NCBI RefSeq assembly: GCF_000006565.2
Contig: NC_031477.1
Coordinates: 1,210,043 to 1,274,042 of the forward strand
Length of the DNA stretch: 64,000 bases
Direction of reading: 5' to 3'
Source: Toxoplasma gondii ME49
Taxonomy: Eukaryota > Apicomplexa > Conoidasida > Eucoccidiorida > Sarcocystidae
Notes under the pieces: generated by a model
The model's input: only the letters and a program-made list of their open reading frames with translations
What the model was told of the DNA's origin: nothing
Database searches by the model: none
Program-made: the position numbers and the translations under genes
Part shown: positions 32,401 to 43,902 of the stretch, piece after piece
Position numbering within the stretch: position 1 is the stretch's first letter
Layout: each line of letters starts with the position of its first letter

Positions 32401-34752
32401 GACGACCCGCAAGTAAGAGTTCAGCAGACGCTTCAGAACAGGAGTCTCTGCACCTGTGTTGCAGACGTGAGAAACTCCGCAGACAATCGCAGCGTTCGCC
32501 GCGAGTTCGTTCGCTTCTTCACTCTCTCATGCCCAGTCAGACTCACGAGCTTCCCGGCAAATGTCTTGACCGGCAAACTTGTCGGCGCTCAGTGAAGTCA
32601 TGTTGGTGTGTGGCGAACTTCAGTGTGACTGCAGAGCTCAAGCAGACAAACCGAGACAGCGAAGAAGACATGTTTCGCCGTCACCCTCCGTACACAGATG
32701 CAGACTGGCGACGTCGAGGATGTAAACAGGATGGCTGAGAAAATTTGCGTTTCGGCTTACGGTTTCGGAAAGAAACGCCTTCCGATGTCCCTAACTTGTG
32801 GGGCCTTCTGTTCTCTGCTTGTTCGTCTTTCTTCTCCCTCGTCCAGAGTTCTTCTTCCTTCTCTTCTTCGTCGCCTTTCTTCTCGCTTCTCCTCCCTTGC
32901 CTCATGTCTGCCTTCCTCGGCGCGTTTTCCTCTCAGGTGACAATCAACGCGATCTGCGCGCTGAACGAATTAGAGGCCGAGACCGGCGGTCTGCAGGTGA
33001 CGAAGAAGATTGCGACTCACTTCCTGAACAGGTGCGAGGAAGGACGATTTCGCTTCTTGTCTCCGCAGAGTCGCCGTCTCGCTCCAGAGAACTCGAAAGC
33101 TGTCAATTCCATTCACAGAACGCGAGGGAAAGGATCAAGGAACTCGCACAGTTGGCTGCACAGACGTAGTGTTGGCGGCCTGAGAAGGGAACTTCTTTTG
33201 CGTGTGCGGTTCGAGAGAGTACACGCTAGGATTTTGAGGTCTTGTTTTTATCGCGCCTCCAAGTTCTTCCGCGCTTGTCGCGACCACCGCATTGAGTGCA
33301 GTGAGACTGTCTCCGATCGCGGCGTCTGAGGAGGCGGCTTCTTCCCCTTCTGCATGCAACTGTGCCTTTCTCGCAGAATCAAGCGCTTCTCCGAGTGGGG
33401 GGTCTGCGTCATTTTGAATTTGGTTGCCTCCTACCAGCCGGAGACCGAGGAAGAAGCTTTCGACGTGATGAACATTTTGGACGACAAATTGAAGAGCTCC
33501 TCGGCAGCCGTCGTGCTCGTAAGCGACGCAGAACGCGAAGCGACAAATCCGGCGCGTCGGGTGGGGAACGTTTTTCCAGTGTTGATGGCTGTTTTCTGGC
33601 GACGTCCACGAACCTCACAGGACGGACAGGCAGTCGAAGCTGCGCAGACAGCGACAGAGAAGGCAGCGACTGCAGAGAAAAAAGATACGAATGCCGGCAT
33701 CTCACTCTCGACGCCACTGCTGTGCGCCTCCTCAAACTTTCTCCACTTTGCTGCGTGTCTTGACCTCGCAGAGTCTCTCTTTCTCTTCTTCTCTTTCTCT
33801 CTCTTTCTCTTTCTCTCTTTCTCTTTCTCTCTCGCCTCGCGATCTCCTCTCTGGGTGCTTCTCTTAAATTGTGTGTGTCTCCCGAGACAATAGGGTGCAT
33901 TTGCTGTCTCTTCGCGTGGACTCTCGTCTTCTCCGCAGTTTCGGATTCCCTGCGTGCGACCGCGTCCGCTGCGGCTTCCGCGCCTGCAGCATTCTCTCGC
34001 AAATCTGGTTTCGCGTCTTCCCTTGCTTCAGGGGTGTGCCAACTGTTTCCTCGAACTCACTCGGGGGAACGCCGAACTGAGGAAGCAAGTTTACTGCCGC
34101 CTGAAGCCTCCGCTCTTGACTCTCGCGACGACAGGGTACCCTGAGATCGCCCACACGATTCTCCGTCACATTCTCCTCATCGTTCAAACAGGTGAACGCA
34201 AAGAAAAAACGTTGGAGGAGCGACGACTCTTCCTTTTCACCCTCCGTTTAGAAATCGACGCTTCTCGGCATGGCGCCTGCTCGACCTCTCCCGTCGAGCC
34301 TCCTTTTTTGCATTTTCTTAAGTTCCTTTGCTGCGTCTGAGGACTTCGAGAGAGAGAGAGAGTCGGCCATGAAAAACACAGAAACGAACCGACCGAAGCG
34401 GAGTTCCGCGACCTTCTTGGATGCGGCGCGAGGCCGGGAGAAACGACGTTCTTCCAGTTTTCGACTTTCCCCGACCTTTTGACGCGGGCAGTCGACAGAT
34501 GCGACGAGACTCTTCGCTCGCTCGTGGAACAATCCTCGTGTCTTCCATTTCCACCTGTCGCTGCGCAGGGGGCGAGGACGCCGTCGAGATCTTTGCAGGC
34601 GAAAGCCGCCAGCTCTTTTGCCGATACACCGATCCGTCCTATTTAAAAGCTACGAAGCTGCAAACGCTCGCTGCTATTGCCACCGAAGTAAAACGCAGAA
34701 AAACAGATCTCCCCGCCTACTATACATTTATACACATACACATATGCATAGC

Positions 34753-34794
<42 letters not shown>

Positions 34795-34933
34795 TCATAT
34801 ACATTCACGTTTGATGACGTAGTTGCATGTACCTAGTCGTGGACGCGCATGAAGCTGAACATGACAGATATATATATATATATATATATATATTATGTAT
34901 ATGCATATGTATGTGTATGCATATTATGTATAT

Positions 34934-34965
<32 letters not shown>

Positions 34966-36444
34966 CATATATGTATGTATATGTCTATGGACCTGCACTG
35001 GGTAGATATGCCTGTTTGTCCTCTGTGTCCCTCCCTGTATATTGTCGTTTAGTATCCTGTATGTGGAAACTGTTACACCTTTGTACTCTCTCCCTTTATA
35101 TATATATATATATATGTAATTATATGTATATATATATATCTATATAGATGATTGTATATATGTGTATACGTGTGTGTATGTGCAGTTCTTTGTGTAGAGG
35201 AGTTTGGGGAGATTGACAGGAGGTGTGTGTGTTTCCTGCAGCCCACGTTTTCCTTCGAGGGTCTTTTTTTTCTAGGTCGTGGAGATGGCGTCTTTGTCTT
35301 TTTTTCAGAACAACTGCGTGGACATGATCGCAGAGATACGCGAGTACGTTTGCGATGCAGACGCAGACATCGCCCGGCAGAGCCTTGCTGCTCTTGGGGT
35401 AATTGCTTGCAGAATCCCCTCTGCAGCAGACGACGTTGTCACTTTGGTGAGGCTGAAGGAAACCGTGGAACTCGTCTTCTCGTTTCTATCGCGTCTCGCC
35501 TTCTTTCGGTCTTTCTGGGTCTTCTCTCTTCTCCCTCTCACTTCTCGCTTCTGTCTGCTCTCTTTCTTTTGGCGTCCTTCCTTCTGTGTCTTTCCTCTCC
35601 TTTTGCTGCCTTTCCGTCTCCTGGCTTTTCTCTGTCGCCTCCACTGGTCTTTCTTGCACTTCTGTGAGAGCCTTCGCGTCAATATCCTGTTTGCGTTTTT
35701 ACGTTCCTTCTTGCGCGTCCTTCTGCGCGCGGCTCCCCCTCTGCCTGAGTTTCACTGTCCTTCCTCTTCTTGCTCCTTTTCGCTCTTTCTCCATGCCTCT
35801 TCATCGGAGTTTCCTTCTTCGCGTCGCCGCTCTGCAGCTTCTGTCTTTCGTGGAGATGGAACTCGCAGACTTCCTCGCCTCCGCCGCCTTCGTCATTCTT
35901 CGCGATATTCTCCGAAAATACACGAAAGTACAATACCAACTTCACGAAAAAACAAAAATTGTGTTTACACTGGGCTGATGTAGACCTGCTACCTGTCGGA
36001 TTCTCCTCTTGAAAAAATAGGAACCTCTTTTCTCCCGTATTTTTTTATGTGCAGTGCTCGGTCTATACATCTATGCTCACGCGTATACATGCATGCACTG
36101 GTGGTAATTACGCACTTATGCTTGTGCCGACATATACACATGAATATATGCATGTACGTCTCTTTTACATACATGCATACATACATACATACATACATAC
36201 ATATACGCATATATATATATATGTAACGCGTCATTATGTCTCTATCTGGAATAGTTAGGTCTCTCTATATGAACGGTGATGGATTTGATAATGGTTTCTT
36301 TACAGAAGTACGCGTCTATACACATCATACATGTACAGACGTGAAACGCGTACTTACACATTTGTATGTGTTCATATGAGTACGTATGCATATATATATA
36401 TATACATATATATTTCTATTTATATATATATATATACATATATT

Positions 36445-36499
<55 letters not shown>

Positions 36500-36528
36500 A
36501 TATATTTCTATTTATATATATATATATT

Positions 36529-36565
<37 letters not shown>

Positions 36566-39500
36566 AATTAAATGTAAGTATCCATATACACCTTTTATGT
36601 GCTGAGTGGGATACCCACCTAGTGCGGTGTGATCGTGGATGTATGTGTGGAGCGGATGGAGATTGCTTCCTTTTTCTGAATCTTTTTTCAGATGATTTCT
36701 CGTCTTGTCGAAGCTATCCGAATCTATGCGTTGCGGCTGTCGGACGGCGAGGGCGTCGCCGCAGTCGTTTGGATGCTCGGTAGGTTTCATTGTTTCTTTT
36801 TTTCTTTTCTCCTCCGTCTTTGTCCCCACTCTGTACCTCCCGGTTCTGTCTGCTCTCACTTTCTTCCATCATTTCGTTTCTCTCTTGTCGTCCTTTGCTC
36901 TCTTTCATCTCTCGCCTCTCTTCTGCCCTTTGTTCTCCTCTCTCCTCTTCTCGCGGAGGAGGGGCGTTCCGTTCACACGAAAAGGTTGGGTGAAAGTCTT
37001 TGTTGTTTTCTCCTCTCGACAGTCGATCTCTCAGAGTTTCGCGCCTCTGTTTTTCAGGAGAATTTTCGAAAAACATTGACGACGCTCCTTACATTTTGGA
37101 AGAGATTGTCGATCGCTTTGACGAGGAACCACCAGTCGTCAGGTTAGAGACAAGAAGAAACATCGCGGTTTCGCTTTTCCTTCTCTTTGCGTCCTTTTCT
37201 CGTCTTTTCCCTCGTTGTTCTCGTCTCTTTTATCTCTCTTCTCACTTCTCTTTCTTTCACCTCTTTTCCTCTTTCTCTCTTCTTCCTCGGTTTCCTTGCT
37301 GTCCGCTCTTGTCTTCGTTCTGCCCTTTGTTGGTTCGCCTTCTTGTGTGTCTGTCCGCGTTTCTCATCAAAACGCAGATCACCAGTTGCTCTTCACTTTC
37401 CTGCCTTTTATTTCCTTTTCTTCCACTTTTCTCCTTCCGTCTCTCTCTCTCTCTGTCGGTTGTCCTTTTTCTTCCTCCAGAATGGAACTTCTCACGGCTG
37501 CGACGAAGACCTTCTTCAACTATCCCGGGGAAATGCAGCCGATCCTGGGCAAACTCCTGGAGAAGGTAAATGCGTTTTCTCCCCATTTCTTCCTCTCCCT
37601 TTGTTTCTTCCGTTCTCTTCGTGTATTCTGTGCCCCAGTTTCTCTTCTTTTTCTTTCTCTTCTTCTCTTCCTTCTTCTCACTCACTCGCGTTCCTCTTCT
37701 GCTTTTCCTCGTTCGTTTTATCGTTGTATCCTCATGTTCTCTCTTTCCATCCTTCGTTTCTTCATCCTCGCTCTTTGTGCACTTTGAAAAGGGCAACGCT
37801 CGCATGCTGCTTGATTGGCTGAAAGCCGCTTTGAAATCCAGTGCATGCGAAACTCTTCTCTGCATGCGTGCGTCTGCTACTCTCCCTAGAGAAAGACGTT
37901 CAGGACCGCCAAGGTAGTTCTGTGCGTCTCTCTGCCCGTGACCCCTCTCTGTAAATATGGAAATATACCTACATCTACGTCTATCCACATACTATATATA
38001 TATATATATAAATATGCATGCATGCACGAGCATCTATCTATTTAATCGATCAATATCTACATCCATCTATTTATCTCTCCATTTATTATATTTTTGTATG
38101 TGTTTCTATCTATATTTGTCTGTCTAGCTGTCCATAAGTATATATCTGTATCTCTATAGCTATGTATTTACGTGGACTTATACATGCATCTATGGGGTAG
38201 ACTGTGGTGTGACGCTTTGTTCGCGTTTCGGATATTTGGGGATATCGGTTTTGCGAAGGTTTCTTTTTTCCTCGGAACTTGTCTTTTTTTTTTGATGTTT
38301 CTTTTTTTCAGGCAGTCAATGATACGTCGAATCCGGACATCCACGACAAGGCCCTATTCTACTACCGTTTTCTGAAAACAAGTTTGCAGGCAAGGCGTTT
38401 TGCGTCTTCTCCTGTTTCTCTTCTTTTTCTCTGCTTGTCCACCTTGAGAAATACAGTTCTGAATGATTATTCGTACGGAGACCATCGTGCATTGTTTCTT
38501 CTTTGTTCGCTGCTTAAGACCTCTTTCGCTTTGTGACTGTGGTTCAGTGGCTGACCTGCATGCGATTTGATCAACCACGACAGTCAGGACAATGTCGACG
38601 TTTTTAGAATTGTGTTTTTCCACCTCTCAAGGCCTCGGTTTCTTCCGTCGTCCTGTCTGCTGATGCAGGACGCTCGACGCATTCTTTCAACGCCCTTGCC
38701 ACCGGCTGAAGAACTCGAGGTGCGAAGATTTCTCTGTGATTCTTCTTCGCTCTAGATTCTCTTGAGACCATCGACCTTTCTCCATCTCCATCTCCCTCTT
38801 TCTCTTTCTGTTCCTCTTTCTCGTGCTGTTCGCTCCCCGATCTGCTCCCTCGTTTTTATTTTCTCCCTGTCTCTTTCTCTTCTTTTTTCTCGTCTAGAGG
38901 CAGTGCTCCGGCTGCTTTAGTGGGCTCGCACTGAAGTCTCGTTCCTTCTTCCTTCACTTTGTTGTTTCTTCCTTCTCCTCTCTTTCAGTCCTCCGCAGAT
39001 CGAGAGCTCTCTGAGCGTCTCCTGGAAGAGTTCAACTCTCTCGCCGTTGTCTACCGACTTCCGAGCTCCGCGTTCCTCTGCGTCTCGCCGATTCCGTTTC
39101 GAGGAAAACTGGCTCTCCCCGCCAACGCGTCTGCTGCGAAACGCGGCGCTCTCGCCCCCGCTCTCTTTCTGGACGGTCGCGAAGGCAGAGGCACTGAGAG
39201 AGAACAAGAGAGAGATCAACAGAGAGAGCGAGCGAGAGAGCGAGCGAGAGAGAGGGGAGAGAACGACTTAGACGCGCTCGAAGTGAGGCATGAATCGTTC
39301 AGAGAGAGTGACGAGAGGAGACATCTCAGCGAAGAATCGCAGGGAGAACAGAGAGGCAGGTCGAATCAACTGGGAGACCTGCTGCTTGCGCTGGAGGCAG
39401 ATACCGCAGCTGATCTTTTGGACAGACAGCGAGAAGGTAAGGAAAACGTTTGGGTCAAGAAAGGTCAAATCAAATGGCAGAAGGAGGATGAAGTGCAACG

Positions 39501-41896
39501 GAAATGCGTGCATGCATGTCTTTCTTGCGACCTCCCTTTCCTCCTTTTCTCTCACTTCTGTTTCTTCCTCTTCCTCTGTGGTTCTCTCTCTTTCTCTCTC
39601 CGCTAGGTCTCTTCTCCGTCTCCTCCTGTTGAGCGCGCGCCTCGCTGTCTCTGTGGTTCTCTTCCTCTTCTCTGCTTGTGTCTGCTTCCTGCGTATTTGC
39701 GGTTTCCTTCTCTATGAATTCCATGGCGCTCCACGTCATTTGTTGTCGCTCTCACGCTCGGCATTTGCTCGCTTTCTCTGTTTCCTTTCCATCTTTTTGT
39801 GTGGACCATTTATTCGCCTGTCCTTCCCTCGCTCGTTCCCCCCTCGGTGCTACCGGTGTGGAAAAGAGTTTCTCACTTTCTTCGTCCTTTCCAGGTGCTT
39901 CGGTTTCCTTCTCTTTTCCAGACTCTCGTGACAACGGCGCTCGAGTTTCTTCCGGCGCCAGCCGCGAAGCCCCCGCGTCCGACCGTCTGCGGTGAGGGAG
40001 AAGTGGACGACAGCGGGAGGGCAAAGACGTTTCGGCACTGACTTGGTCTTACCCAGTGAAACAAAGAACAGCGAGAAATCCCCAAGAGATACTTGAACCG
40101 TGACGTGCAGGGAGTACGCTCAAATCAACCTATTTCTTCTCTGTTTCCATCTGTATCTCTTCTTCTCTCTCTTCTCTCTTGGCCTCGCTCTCGTCTTCTC
40201 TCGACTTCTGTTCTGCTCGTCGCTCTTTTTTTTCGCTAGTCTTCGCGTTTCGTCTCTGCTCTCTTTTATTTTTGTGTTTCTCCGGTCTTCTCTTCTCCTC
40301 TCCGCGCTTCCGTTCCTTGCAGATAACAGTTTCTCGCCATTCTCCCCTTGTCGGTTCCCTGCATTCATCTTTTCTCATTTTCTTCATCTTGTTTTCTCAA
40401 AACGGTTCGTTCTGTGTTTCAGTCTCGCCTCCTCGGTGACCCTCGACTCCGCAACGTTCCAGCGTCTCTGGGAGGAGGCGGAAGACGCGCAGACGCTGAA
40501 CGAAGTACATGCTGTTCCCCAGTTTTCTCCTTTCCTCTCCGCGGCCGACGACGTTCAGGCTCTCGGCGACGCCTTTGAAGTCGCTGCGGCGCAAAGCAGG
40601 ATCTTCACCATGGTCAGAACGAAAAATTAAAAAGATCAAACATTCAAATTTTTCGTCTTGTGCTTGAACTCGGCCGACAACCACACAAACTACGATGATT
40701 CATCCATGTGCATTCCTACATCAATATACATCTGTATAAATATGTATTTGTGCATGTAAATGCATGCGTATATCCCTGCTTATATATATATATATATATA
40801 TATGTTTACATGAAATTACGTATATTTTTGTACACCTGCAAGCATATACATATATATGTATGTATACTTACTTTTGTGTATACATATGTTTGATATATGT
40901 AATTATATATACATATATATATATATATATAAATGTACATTTGTGTGCATGTGTTGGAGGAAATGTGGTGACGCTGCGCATGCCTCGAGGGAAAGCCACC
41001 AGAGCGGTCGGAAAGTAGCGGCGGATCAAGAAATGAAAAGCGCAAGTTTTTTGCGGAGCTGAGATTTCGTTTCTTTCAAGAGAACTGGAGAGCAAATAGT
41101 TGTGTGTCATGCTGCCGATTTTCTCTAGAAAGCGAGAGACAAGCTTTCCAAGTTGCGCAGGTGGAGGGATGTAGTAGACATGGAGCGAGGCTGGGACTTC
41201 GCCGTCGCCCGTTGCGTTTTCTGTGTTTCTTTCAATGCGTTTGAGGTTGTTTTTGTCTGCGTCTTTGGCAGGCTTCCGGTGTTCTCGGGGACGTATTAAA
41301 GATGTTTTTTTACGGCGAAGACGAAGACGAGTAAGGCAGAAAGACTTGGAACTCTAAGAAACCACTCCACTCGCTTGTCTTTGTCCACTTTCGCGCGTTT
41401 TCCTGCGTCTGCAAACGCAAATAACGTCTCTGTGCACTGCAAAGGTCAATGCCTCTGGGGGGTGTCGGCAGCTCCGCACCGCCGCGCGCGCTTCTCCTCT
41501 CGAGGGAAGAGCACAGCCTCCAAGCCTCTTTCCATTTGCTTCTTGACAAAAATCTTCTCAGGTTCAGTTTCCCCGGCCGTCTCTCTCTCTTCGTTTCCTT
41601 CGTGTTTCTGCTCTTTCCTCCCGCTTGTTCGCTCCATTCTTCTCAGTTCGCCGTCTCGTCTCCTCTCTGTGTGCGCGCTCAGGACCTTGTATTTGTGTGA
41701 ACTGCAGCTGACGCTCGCGCCTCCTGAGGCACCCGAGTTGAGTCTGGCGGTAAAGGCGGCGGCACCGAAGTCGGACTTCTCTGCGACTGGGAAACCCTCT
41801 GAAATCAAGTCTTCGAGGCAGAGAGAATTCGCTGCCGTTCTTCGCAGAGCTCTCGACAGACATGCAGAATTCCGGACGAGCCACAATTTGGTGTGA
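29404..41896 (+). CDS. AP4B1: AP-4 adaptor complex beta subunit (923 aa, 21 exons)
   Basis: Exons: 29404-29508, 30326-30533, 31059-31167, 31570-31658, 32291-32412, 32937-33031, 33377-33518, 34032-34191, 34569-34687, 35309-35446, 35838-35927, 36692-36779, 37058-37142, 37481-37565, 38312-38389, 38669-38719, 38989-39436, 39895-39991, 40423-40612, 41272-41330, 41683-41896. They sum to 2772 bases and join in phase. After a short proline run, the adaptin trunk is clear: [109 protein letters not shown] and DLVQKKM match the AP-4 beta type (plant and animal) better than AP-1/2 beta. A charged [10 protein letters not shown] hinge follows, then a C-terminal ear-like part. AP-4 forms clathrin-independent coats at the trans-Golgi network. 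One intron (38390) has a GC donor. Confidence 0.9.
31678..31792. repeat. Purine-rich repeat in AP-4 beta intron
   Basis: Imperfect units of about 20-32 bases built on GAGAAGAGAGATATAGGAAA, several copies, directly after the donor at 31659. Confidence 0.85.
33775..33838. repeat. CTTTCT pyrimidine microsatellite in AP-4 beta intron
   Basis: Run of TTTCTCTTTCTC-type repeats between the exons at 33518 and 34032. Confidence 0.85.
34750..35150. repeat. Clustered TA/GTATA microsatellites in AP-4 beta intron
   Basis: Several TA runs (about 34757-34795, 34867-34892, 34935-34980, 35097-35145) separated by unique sequence, all within the intron 34688-35308. Confidence 0.85.
36170..36222. repeat. CATA microsatellite in AP-4 beta intron
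   Basis: ATACATACATAC run that changes to TATATATA, in the intron 35928-36691. Confidence 0.85.
36385..36565. repeat. TA/TTTCTATTTA microsatellite in AP-4 beta intron
   Basis: About 180 bases of TATATA with a repeated TATTTCTATTTATA insert occurring four times. Confidence 0.9.
37990..38170. repeat. AT-rich low-complexity tract in AP-4 beta intron
   Basis: TATATATA run followed by many ATCTAT and TATCTA words (CTATCTATTTA, CATCTATTTATCT). Looks like a decayed microsatellite. Confidence 0.7.
38390..38668 (+). other. Non-canonical GC-AG intron in the AP-4 beta gene
   Basis: The exon ends AGTTTGCAG and the next bases are GCAAGG; the acceptor is GATGCAG at 38668. The only GT close by (after AAAACAA) would break the phase, while the GC donor joins TSLQ to DARRIL in frame, matching the spacing in the AP-4 beta family. 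GC-AG is the commonest non-canonical intron class in eukaryotes. Confidence 0.7.
40735..40935. repeat. TA/GTATA microsatellites in AP-4 beta intron
   Basis: TA runs near 40783-40802 and 40900-40931 with CATATA and GTATG words, in the intron 40613-41271. Confidence 0.85.
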
Positions 41897-43311
41897 AGAG
41901 AAAACGGAGGCAAAGCGAAGAAAATGACAAAAGGCGACAGAGAAGGCGCAGCAGAAAGGAGAGCGGAGACGGAGAAGAAGAACAGAATCAGAGGGAGGGA
42001 GGGGGTTGAACAAGCACACAAACGCGTGGTAGAGAGAGGGAAAAGAAAAGGAAACTGAAAGAGAGAGAAGAAGGACTAGATACTGGAGAGGGAGGGAAAA
42101 AGATTCGAGCGAAGATGAAATAGGAAGACAGGAGAGAAGAGTGGATGTATCCTTGTTGTTTCAATATTTACGAATTGTTGTTTTAGCGTCTGCTTTCCGA
42201 CCTCTCTCTGGAGTGCCTGTGTCCACTCTTCTAAATCGTTCGTCTCTCTCTGCTTTTCTTTTCATTTTTCGAGTCCTGCTGCTCTCAAGAGGTTTTCAAC
42301 AATCACGCAACTCTGCGCTCGCTTCTTAGACATCCCTTTTTTCAACTCTGTGTGTTTTTGGAAGAAACTCTCAGCAACTTTTTGAAGAAGAGCTTTTCTA
42401 CCACATCCACGTAAAAGCAATTCTGTCTACAGGGAGATCAACGATGTGGAGGCGAAAAGTCATGTGTCTTCGTCTCGACAGGTTGCTTCTTTCGTGAAGA
42501 GCGAGACCGCTGAGCGGCGGCGTACAAGCGTTTGCGAGAAGACAAAAAAGCAACTCGAGATACGTCCGCAAGGACTGGTCTGCGGTGGGCGTCGCTCTTG
42601 AAAAAAAGGCTGGGAGCGCCGAGAAAGGGGAAAGTATTTTGACTTTTCTGACGGAAAAAGGAAATTGAAGACTGCAGGTTTCAGTCGACGACGTCCACAC
42701 ACACGCGGCGAGGGATGTCGGAGACCCTCTGCTTCGCAGCGGGGACTCTAGTCCTTTGTCTTTTTTCTACTCGTAGGGAGAATGAAGGGAAAGAAGGCGA
42801 GAGCCGAGGATAGGAACAGACAAGGAAGAAGAGAGAGAGGGGGAGAACATCATGACGACGAAGAAAGAAGCGAGAAGACGAGAGAGAAGTGATGCTGAGA
42901 AAGACCTGGGGAGGAGACTCGAGAAGCTGGAAGAGAAGGGGAGAAGAATCAAGAGGCGGCAATTCGAGAGAGACGCATGACGAGCAAAGATGAGAAGAAA
43001 GAGGAGAGAAGAGTCGAGAAAAATACAGTGGAGGCGAGCACAGGCAGGAGAAAGGAGAAAGAAGCATGCGGAGACACTAGTCAAGAAGAAAGGGAGAGTC
43101 GAATCTGTGTCGAGGTGCATGCAGCCTGGAGAAGAAAAGAGAGAGTGGAGAAACAGAGTTTTTCTCTCGAAACGCGTTGCTGCACCGTTCGTGCTGCTCA
43201 CTCGGCATTCGCAGACACTTGACATGGCGGCACTCCGGAAATCACCACAAATCCGAGAAAAACGACAAATCCCACAATCACAATAGACATGTAAAACCCC
43301 CACACAAGCTC

Positions 43312-43345
43312 ATATATATATATATATATATATATAATTATATGT
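43312..43345. repeat. TA microsatellite
   Basis: CATATATATATA run, intergenic. Confidence 0.8.
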
Positions 43346-43649
43346 TTATACATGAACCTATATTTAGACATATGTGCCTATTTATGTCTATGTATGCATG
43401 CGTATCGGAGTATTTCCGAGAATCTAGAGAACAAACCATCAGTCTGAAAAGCTCCACAGAGAAGGCAGCTCGACACACGAAATTAACAGTTTGAACAGGA
43501 AGAGGACGGAATTTATACGATAACGTTGCAGGCCTACGCTGCGCTGCATCAGGACGGTTCTACGAAAGCGTCCGATTTTATATTTTCTTTGCTTACATGC
43601 AGCGTTCTCCCACACTTCGCGCCTGCTATGTACGTACAACCAATACAAA

Positions 43650-43714
43650 TGTATGTATATATATCTTTATATATATATATATATATATATCTTTATATAT
43701 ATATATATATATAG
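43650..43714. repeat. TA microsatellite with TCTTTA interruptions
   Basis: Two TA runs split by TATCTTTATA, just downstream of the acyl-CoA dehydrogenase stop codon. Confidence 0.85.
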
Positions 43715-43902
43715 GTATCTTACTTCCTCAATCTTTGTGCAGTCTCCCTCTTCCGTTTTTCTTTCCTGTGAATCCTCCACCTTTCTGCTTTCTGTCTAAC
43801 GGTCCGAGTCCTTGATTTCTTGTTTTATCGTTTTCCTTTCAGGACAAAACATGGTTAAGGCATTCAGAGAGCTTTTTGAGCTTTCTCAGCTTTTTTCCGT
43901 TT

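Larger units (their letters stand above)
41897..43902. other. Intergenic region between convergent genes
   Basis: Holds the 3' ends of the AP-4 beta (+) and acyl-CoA dehydrogenase (-) genes. Purine-rich on the + strand from 41.9 to 43.1 kb, with TA microsatellites at 43312-43345 and 43655-43714. No supported CDS. Confidence 0.55.
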
